Positions 59,664-64,000 of a DNA stretch of 64,000 nucleotides are shown one piece after another. The translations under genes and the position numbers were made by a program. The notes beneath the pieces were generated by a model, which saw nothing but the letters and a program-made list of their open reading frames with translations, ran no database searches and was not told the DNA's origin. Position 1 is the stretch's first letter, and each line of letters begins with the position of its first letter. Source of the stretch: Streptomyces bluensis (GTDB lineage: Bacteria > Actinomycetota > Actinomycetes > Streptomycetales > Streptomycetaceae); contig NZ_BMVM01000004.1 in the NCBI RefSeq assembly GCF_014650715.1, forward strand, positions 124,001-188,000, read 5' to 3'.

Positions 59664-60952
59664 CAGCTGCCGAGAGCCGTCTTCGACTCGGTGAAGAACT
59701 GCTTGACGGCGTCGTCCACCGAGCGCTTGCCCAGGGCGAGTTCCTCGGCTATCCGCAGGAACGCGGCCTCACAGATGTCCGCGCCGTTCGGGTGCGGGGT
59801 GATGGGTTCCAGGACACCCGCCGCGACGAGGGACTCCTCGTAGGCGGCTATCGCCTTGTTGACCTCGTCGGTCGGCTTGAACGCGTCGTACTGGGCCTGG
59901 GTCGCGGGCACTCCGCGGTCGTAGCCCATGATCTTGGCGACCTCGGGATCATGGACCATGAAGTCGATGAACTGGGCGACTTCCTTGGGGTGCTGGGTTC
60001 GCTTGGAGGCGCTGAGCATGAGGGAGCCGAGGTACTGGCCGGTCTTCTTGCCGTCCGTCGTCGGGATGGGGGCCAGGCCGTACTCGCTCTTGCCCTCGGC
60101 GGTGTAGCGCACGGTGAAGTTGTCCCAGGTGAACTCACCGGCGGCGATCTCCGCGGCGACCGCCGACTTGGGCTTGATCTGGGCGACCTTCTTGGCGTCG
60201 GTGTAGACGCCCTCCTCGACGCCCTTCTTCGCCTTCGTCCACCAGTCCGTCAGATCCGCCTCGCTGAACCCGAGCCCGTCCTCGGTGAAGAACGCCTTGC
60301 CGTTCTGACGCAGGTAGAGGTCGTAGAGATACATGACCCCGTACATGCCGCTGTCACCGGCGCGTCCCGTCTTGTCACGGATGTTCTTCATCGCCGCGTC
60401 GAAGTCGTCCCAGGTCCAGCCTTGTTCCGGCTTGACCCCGGCCTTCGTGTAGACGGGCTTGTCGATCACCAACGCCATCGAGTTGGAGCCGACCGGAACC
60501 CCGAGGAGCTTGCCGTCGATCTCACCGAACTTGTCCAGCCCGGCCCGGAAGCCGTCCATCGACAGATTGCCTGCCTTGACCTGCTCGCTGAGGTCGAGCA
60601 GCACATTCTTGGCGTCGTATTTGCGCAGGAACCCGATGGCATTCTGGAAGACATCCGGCGGATTTCCGCCGGAGGCCTGGGTGTTGAACTTCTTCCAGAA
60701 GTCCGTGTAGGGCTGGAAGTCCGTTTTCACCTTGATCTTCGGGTACTTCTTCTCGAAGAGCTTGATGGTCTTGTTGATTCTCTCGGCGCGGTCCTCGGCT
60801 CCCCACCAGGCGTAACGGATCGTCACCGTCCCGTCCCCCGAACCGCTGTCGCCGCCGCAGGCCGTGGCCGTCGCCCCGAGCCCCGCGACGGCCAGTGAGG
60901 CGCCGGCCGCCTTGAGGATGGTTCGTCTCTCAACTTTCTGGTGGTGCTGCAT
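59663..60952 (-). CDS. Sugar-binding lipoprotein of an ABC importer (YesO-like)
   Basis: 429 aa, GGGGAGG before the ATG at 60952. The signal has twin arginines R9-R10 and a lipobox ending at Cys32 (ATATAC), so it is a Tat-type lipoprotein. The mature part is an extracellular solute-binding family 1 protein (KYPKIKVKTDFQPYTDFWKK). Its genes' order suggests the ligand is a pectin-derived oligosaccharide, probably rhamnogalacturonan. First gene of the cluster, downstream of two LacI-like palindromes. Confidence 0.93.
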   Translation of the reverse strand: MQHHQKVERRTILKAAGASLAVAGLGATATACGGDSGSGDGTVTIRYAWWGAEDRAERINKTIKLFEKKYPKIKVKTDFQPYTDFWKKFNTQASGGNPPDVFQNAIGFLRKYDAKNVLLDLSEQVKAGNLSMDGFRAGLDKFGEIDGKLLGVPVGSNSMALVIDKPVYTKAGVKPEQGWTWDDFDAAMKNIRDKTGRAGDSGMYGVMYLYDLYLRQNGKAFFTEDGLGFSEADLTDWWTKAKKGVEEGVYTDAKKVAQIKPKSAVAAEIAAGEFTWDNFTVRYTAEGKSEYGLAPIPTTDGKKTGQYLGSLMLSASKRTQHPKEVAQFIDFMVHDPEVAKIMGYDRGVPATQAQYDAFKPTDEVNKAIAAYEESLVAAGVLEPITPHPNGADICEAAFLRIAEELALGKRSVDDAVKQFFTESKTALGS

Positions 60953-60986
60953 GGCTGAGCCTCCCCGCGGCGTTGCGTCCGCCTCA

Positions 60987-61011
60987 TGAATCGTTTCAAG
61001 TAAGCGCTTGC
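60987..61011. promoter_or_regulatory. Two adjacent LacI-type operator candidates
   Basis: TGAATCGTTTCA (60987-60998) matches the LacI-family pattern TGAAnCGnTTCA; GTAAGCGCTTGC (61000-61011) has an exact AAGCGCTT core. They lie 35-60 bp upstream of the binding-protein start, well placed to overlap a promoter. No LacI-family gene is in the window. Confidence 0.6.
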
Positions 61012-61325
61012 TGGCACAAGCTACGGAGGCCCTCCCGGCGCGTCAATGATTCGGACAGGAATTGATGGAAAGCGGGGGTGCTCGCTCGGGCGTCTCGGTC
61101 GGGGTGCGGTGGGGGCGGGGTGTGCAGGTCGGGGTGGGTGGTAGTAGCGGGTGGGGCGAGCGGTTCGGAGGGGAAGGCCGCCGGGACCCGGGGACGGAGC
61201 GGTGGACGCCGACCGACGATGGCCGGCCGACAGTGACGCACGACCGAAGACCTCGCCGGTCACACCAGCCCCACAAGACGACTGCCCCAGGCAGTGAACC
61301 CCGGGCGGTGCACTCTCCGTAACGC

Positions 61326-61362
61326 AACGACCCGGCCCACGGAAACCGTGGACCGGGTCGTT
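61326..61362 (-). terminator. Terminator after tRNA-Val (61374)
   Basis: AACGACCCGGCCCACGG at 61326-61342 pairs with 61346-61362 over 17 bp with one G-U pair and an AAA loop. It begins 11 bp after the tRNA 3' end on the minus strand. Confidence 0.82.
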
Positions 61363-61373
61363 TACCGATCATG

Positions 61374-61445
61374 TGGGCGATACTGGGTTCGAACCAGTGA
61401 CCTCTTCGGTGTGAACGAAGCGCTCTCCCGCTGAGCTAATCGCCC
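61374..61445 (-). tRNA. tRNA-Val (CAC), second copy
   Basis: Same cloverleaf as at 50795-50866, with anticodon CAC and a single D-loop difference (AGCGGGA versus AGTGGGA). 72 nt, discriminator A, no encoded CCA. The two copies share identity that ends essentially at the tRNA boundaries. Confidence 0.95.
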
Positions 61446-61520
61446 GGGCGCAGGAAGAACATTACCCCATGTCAGGGATGCCTCCGACCACCACCGGAGT
61501 AGCGCCGGATCACCGCTCGG

Positions 61521-62006
61521 TCACTGGTCCTCGATGTTCCAGGGCATCTCGAAGCCGAACTTCCAGAGGTAGATGCCGACCAGCACAGCCATGATCACGA
61601 GGCCGATCGTCGTCAGGATGATGTTGCGACGCCGCACTTCGGGGTCGAGGGCCCGCTGCGCCGCCTCGGTCACCTTGCGCTTCGTCCAGCGGAGCACCAA
61701 CTGCGCCCAGACGAACTCGGTCGCCCAGATCGCCATGCCGCAGAAGATCACCACCCAGCCGGGACCGGGCAACGGCAGCATGATCACGCCCGCCACCACG
61801 ACAGCGAGCCCGAGGATGAAGACACCCACCTGCCAGCTCAGGTGCAGCATCCGCCGGGCCTTGATGAATTCCGGGGCACGGGATCCGCGGACCGCCTCCC
61901 CGCCCGCCTTCGCGTCGGTCTGACTCCTGGGTACGTCGGCCGTGCCGCTTTTCATTCCGTCGGCCGCCACAGCGACCTCCCCCACCTCGCCACTCCCCGT
62001 ATCCAT
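61521..62006 (-). CDS. PGPGW (TIGR02611-like) actinobacterial membrane protein
   Basis: 161 aa from the ATG at 62006. The motif PLPGPGWVVIFCGMAIWATEF-like core (PGPGWVVIFCGMAIWATEF) identifies the family; it has about three membrane helices and an N-terminal Gly/Ala-rich tail. Function is unknown. It is divergent from ssgB, with both starts about 190 bp apart. The tRNA-Val lies downstream. Confidence 0.88.
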   Translation of the reverse strand: MDTGSGEVGEVAVAADGMKSGTADVPRSQTDAKAGGEAVRGSRAPEFIKARRMLHLSWQVGVFILGLAVVVAGVIMLPLPGPGWVVIFCGMAIWATEFVWAQLVLRWTKRKVTEAAQRALDPEVRRRNIILTTIGLVIMAVLVGIYLWKFGFEMPWNIEDQ

Positions 62007-62197
62007 ACGTCCAAACCCTACCCGAGAGAAACCGGTCACCGGAATGGTCGTATCCGGCAAACACACTCTCGGCCGGATGAGCTACCAAAAGCTATGCAAA
62101 ACACTCAGAGGGGTTTACAACGGCACCGTAGGTGGCATGTCGATTTCGCCGACGTGCGAATCCCCGAGCGCACACTGAGCGAAAGGCCCTGGCGCTT

Positions 62198-62611
62198 ATG
62201 AACACCACGGTCAGCTGCGAGCTGCACCTGCGCCTCGTTGTGTCGAGCGAGTCCTCACTGCCTGTTCCCGCGGGACTGCGGTATGACACGGCCGATCCCT
62301 ACGCCGTGCACGCCACCTTCCATACCGGAGCCGAGGAGACCGTCGAGTGGGTGTTCGCCCGCGACCTCCTCGCCGAAGGGCTCCACCGACCCACCGGCAC
62401 CGGAGACGTCCGCGTCTGGCCGTCCCGGAGCCACGGTCAGGGCGTCGTGTGTATCGCCCTGAGCTCGCCGGAGGGCGAGGCACTGCTGGAGGCCCCCGCG
62501 CGGGCCCTGGAATCGTTTCTGAAGCGGACAGACGCCGCCGTGCCGCCCGGCACGGAGCACCGGCACTTCGACCTCGATCAGGAGCTCTCGCACATCCTGG
62601 CGGAAAGTTAG
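62198..62611 (+). CDS. ssgB: Sporulation-specific cell division protein SsgB
   Basis: 137 aa (MNTTVSCELHLRLVVSSESS). SsgB recruits FtsZ to septum sites during sporulation in aerial hyphae, together with SsgA. The sequence matches the family over its full length, ending LDQELSHILAES. The start at 62198 was chosen because similarity begins at MNTTVS; an in-frame ATG 66 bp upstream would add residues not seen in the family. A GTTT...GGTGGC stretch at about 62111-62135 could be a SigH-like promoter. Confidence 0.96.
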   Translation: MNTTVSCELHLRLVVSSESSLPVPAGLRYDTADPYAVHATFHTGAEETVEWVFARDLLAEGLHRPTGTGDVRVWPSRSHGQGVVCIALSSPEGEALLEAPARALESFLKRTDAAVPPGTEHRHFDLDQELSHILAES

Positions 62612-63139
62612 GGCGAGGCTCCCACAAAGCCGCCCGGCGCCGTCCACTCGGGGAGACGGCTCGGGCCAGGACAACCTCATAGGGCACTCACCGGCACCGT
62701 CGCCGCGGAGCTCCGCGCGGGGGCGCCGGTGTCTGTGCGCGCAGCGCCTACCGGTGCTGCGGCGTGTACGGGTGCGGCGCGTACGGCTGCCACCTGTCAC
62801 CGTACGTACAAATGTCGCACGGAGTGCCGGTCAGTGACGTTCCGCGACGGACTGGAAAGAGGTCCGTGCCGGAGGCCTGGGGCAAACGGGCAATGTTCGG
62901 GGTCGGCATGTCCGGGGCCGGGTGTGCGTGCCGCGGCCTGGACAGAGGCGTGCACGGGCACCGGGGGCCCATGTGCACGGGCCGGAACCGATTCGGTTGC
63001 GCGTGCGCGCACCGGACCGCTCCGGCCGTCACAGCGCTGTTCCAGGCTCGTCCCGTGCCCCTCGAACAGGCCGTCGAGCCATTACCATCGGCCAGCATCG
63101 GCGGGCGCCCCGCCCGACCTCCAGGCCAGGGAGCGAAAC
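62612..63139. other. Intergenic region between ssgB and the CGNR gene
   Basis: 528 bp. I see no credible gene on either strand. A short GTGCAC...GTGCAC inverted pair lies around 62951-62980. The area probably contains the promoter of the CGNR gene. Confidence 0.6.
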
Positions 63140-63700
63140 GTGCTGATCACCCACGACACCCGGTGCGCCCTCGACACCGTGGTGGATCTGGTGAACACCG
63201 TGCCGGACGACGACACCACGACGGACGGGCTCGTGGACGTACCGGCGCTCGGCGATTTCGTACGAAGGCACGAGATCAGCGATGTAGGGGTGCTGTCGGA
63301 TCTCGACCTCGCGGCGGTACGCAAGGTCCGCGGCCGGTTCGCCGAGGTCTTCGCGGCCCCGGACGCGCGCGCGGCCGCCGGAGTCATCAACGACCTGGTC
63401 GCCGCGGCGGGCACCACCCCACGGCTCACCGACCACGACGGCTACGACTGGCATGTTCACTACTTCGCGCCCGGCGCGTCCGTGGCCGACCACCTCGCGG
63501 CCGACTGCGGGATGGCGCTCGCCTTCTTCGTGGTCGCCGGGGAACAGGAACGGCTGCGCCGCTGTGAGGCCCCCGACTGCCGGCGCGCCTTCGTTGATCT
63601 CTCCCGCAACCGCTCCCGACGCTACTGCGACAGCCGCACCTGCGGAAACCGTCTCCACGTGGCGGCCTACCGGGCCCGCCGCAAGGAGGCCACGGGCTGA
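63140..63700 (+). CDS. ABATE/CGNR zinc-finger domain protein
   Basis: 186 aa from the GTG at 63140 with GGGAG upstream. The C-terminal zinc finger uses C142, C147, C163 and C168, followed by the namesake CGNR at 168-171 (TCGNRLHVAAYRAR). The N-terminal ABATE domain (CALDTVVDLVNTV) is typical. These proteins are thought to be stress-related transcriptional regulators; the target is unknown. Confidence 0.9.
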   Translation: MLITHDTRCALDTVVDLVNTVPDDDTTTDGLVDVPALGDFVRRHEISDVGVLSDLDLAAVRKVRGRFAEVFAAPDARAAAGVINDLVAAAGTTPRLTDHDGYDWHVHYFAPGASVADHLAADCGMALAFFVVAGEQERLRRCEAPDCRRAFVDLSRNRSRRYCDSRTCGNRLHVAAYRARRKEATG

Positions 63701-63858
63701 GGGCCCATCCCTGGGACTGCCCGGCGACGGCCGGGACTCGCCGGCGGAAGGGCAGACGGTCGCACGGTCGAAGGGCCAGGGCGGCGGGAGGGGGCCGAGC
63801 TGGGTACGCCGGGGCTGACGGAGCCCTCGGCGGGTGGCGCCTGGGCTCCGTTTACGGC

Positions 63859-64000
63859 TCAAAGCATCAGCAGGTCGTGCAGTGATGCCATGAGCAGCAG
63901 ACAGCCGATCACCGCAAGGAAGATCATCAGCGGTGGCTGGGAGAGCGCGAAGAGACAACCTCGCCGCTCCTCAGGGGGAGCTGCGTTGTCGCTCTGGGTT
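63859..64000 (-). CDS. Tiny membrane protein, 5' end cut off by window edge
   Basis: The minus frame from the right edge codes for TQSDNAAPPEERRGCLFALS, then PPLMIFLAVIGCLLLMAS and HDLLML, ending at 63859. It has one membrane helix (about LMIFLAVIGCLLLMASL). The start is probably a few codons beyond the window. The frame is short, but its composition is protein-like and it ends cleanly. No function is known. Confidence 0.65.
   Translation of the reverse strand, partial: TQSDNAAPPEERRGCLFALSQPPLMIFLAVIGCLLLMASLHDLLML

Larger units (their letters stand above)
60953..61373. other. Promoter region of the rhamnogalacturonan cluster
   Basis: 421 bp with no gene. It contains the GGGGAGG ribosome site and the twin palindromes at 60987-61011. 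The rest shows no further clear motif until the tRNA-Val terminator at 61326. Confidence 0.6.

Overview
The window is chromosomal DNA from a streptomycete or very close relative. The G+C content is high, many genes start with GTG, stops and starts overlap as ATGA or GTGA, and the gene order resembles the conserved core around aroB-alaS-rpsD-relA-secDF-ruvCAB-thrS-ssgB of Streptomyces. The predicted SsgB, an actinomycete sporulation protein, is the clearest taxonomic marker. Genes were identified from recognisable protein motifs only; no database search was run.

Layout. 1-2024: a truncated M24 peptidase and a proline-rich P-loop ATPase. 2195-7776, minus strand: the shikimate genes aroC-aroK-aroB and aroE, with mltG. 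7892-12717, minus strand: ruvX, alaS, two small membrane or envelope proteins and rpsD. 13018-15065: rarA and a VKOR-family membrane protein. 15216-18770, plus strand: an overlapping operon of ABC exporter ATPase, permease, histidine kinase and response regulator. 18771-19472: a palindrome-rich spacer. 19473-26477: hisS, a metallo-hydrolase, a membrane-anchored cyclophilin, a DUF349 protein and relA. 26682-35808, minus strand: apt, secF, secD, yajC, ruvB, ruvA, ruvC, a YebC family regulator, pdxT and pdxS. 35809-36395: a second palindrome-rich spacer. 36396-40701, minus strand: a phosphatidylinositol mannoside operon (pgsA, acyltransferase, pimA) that also carries a formylglycine-generating-enzyme-like gene and a LemA-like gene. 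41008-50659: EF-G2, an uncharacterised membrane protein, a HIT protein, thrS, an uncharacterised pair with a DUF4365 protein, and a DnaQ-like exonuclease.

50795-61445 is bounded by two nearly identical tRNA-Val(CAC) genes in the same orientation. Between them are a SRPBCC protein, a very large polytopic membrane protein, a 214-bp MITE-like palindrome, and a five-gene sugar cluster: a Tat-exported PL26/YetA-like exo-rhamnogalacturonan lyase, a DUF624 (YesL-like) protein, two permeases and a lipoprotein. This matches the logic of the Bacillus yesL-yesOPQ-yetA system, so I read it as a pectin/rhamnogalacturonan uptake locus. LacI-type palindromes lie upstream, but no regulator and no ABC ATPase are present in the window. 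61521-64000 holds a PGPGW membrane protein, ssgB, a CGNR zinc-finger protein and the 3' part of a tiny membrane protein.

Most of the window is housekeeping: aromatic amino acids, translation, stringent response, Sec export, Holliday-junction processing, PLP and phospholipids. The points most worth following up are the rhamnogalacturonan cluster, the FGE-like protein with its own CxPxR motif, the DUF4365 pair, the MITE-like element and the composite palindromic spacers.
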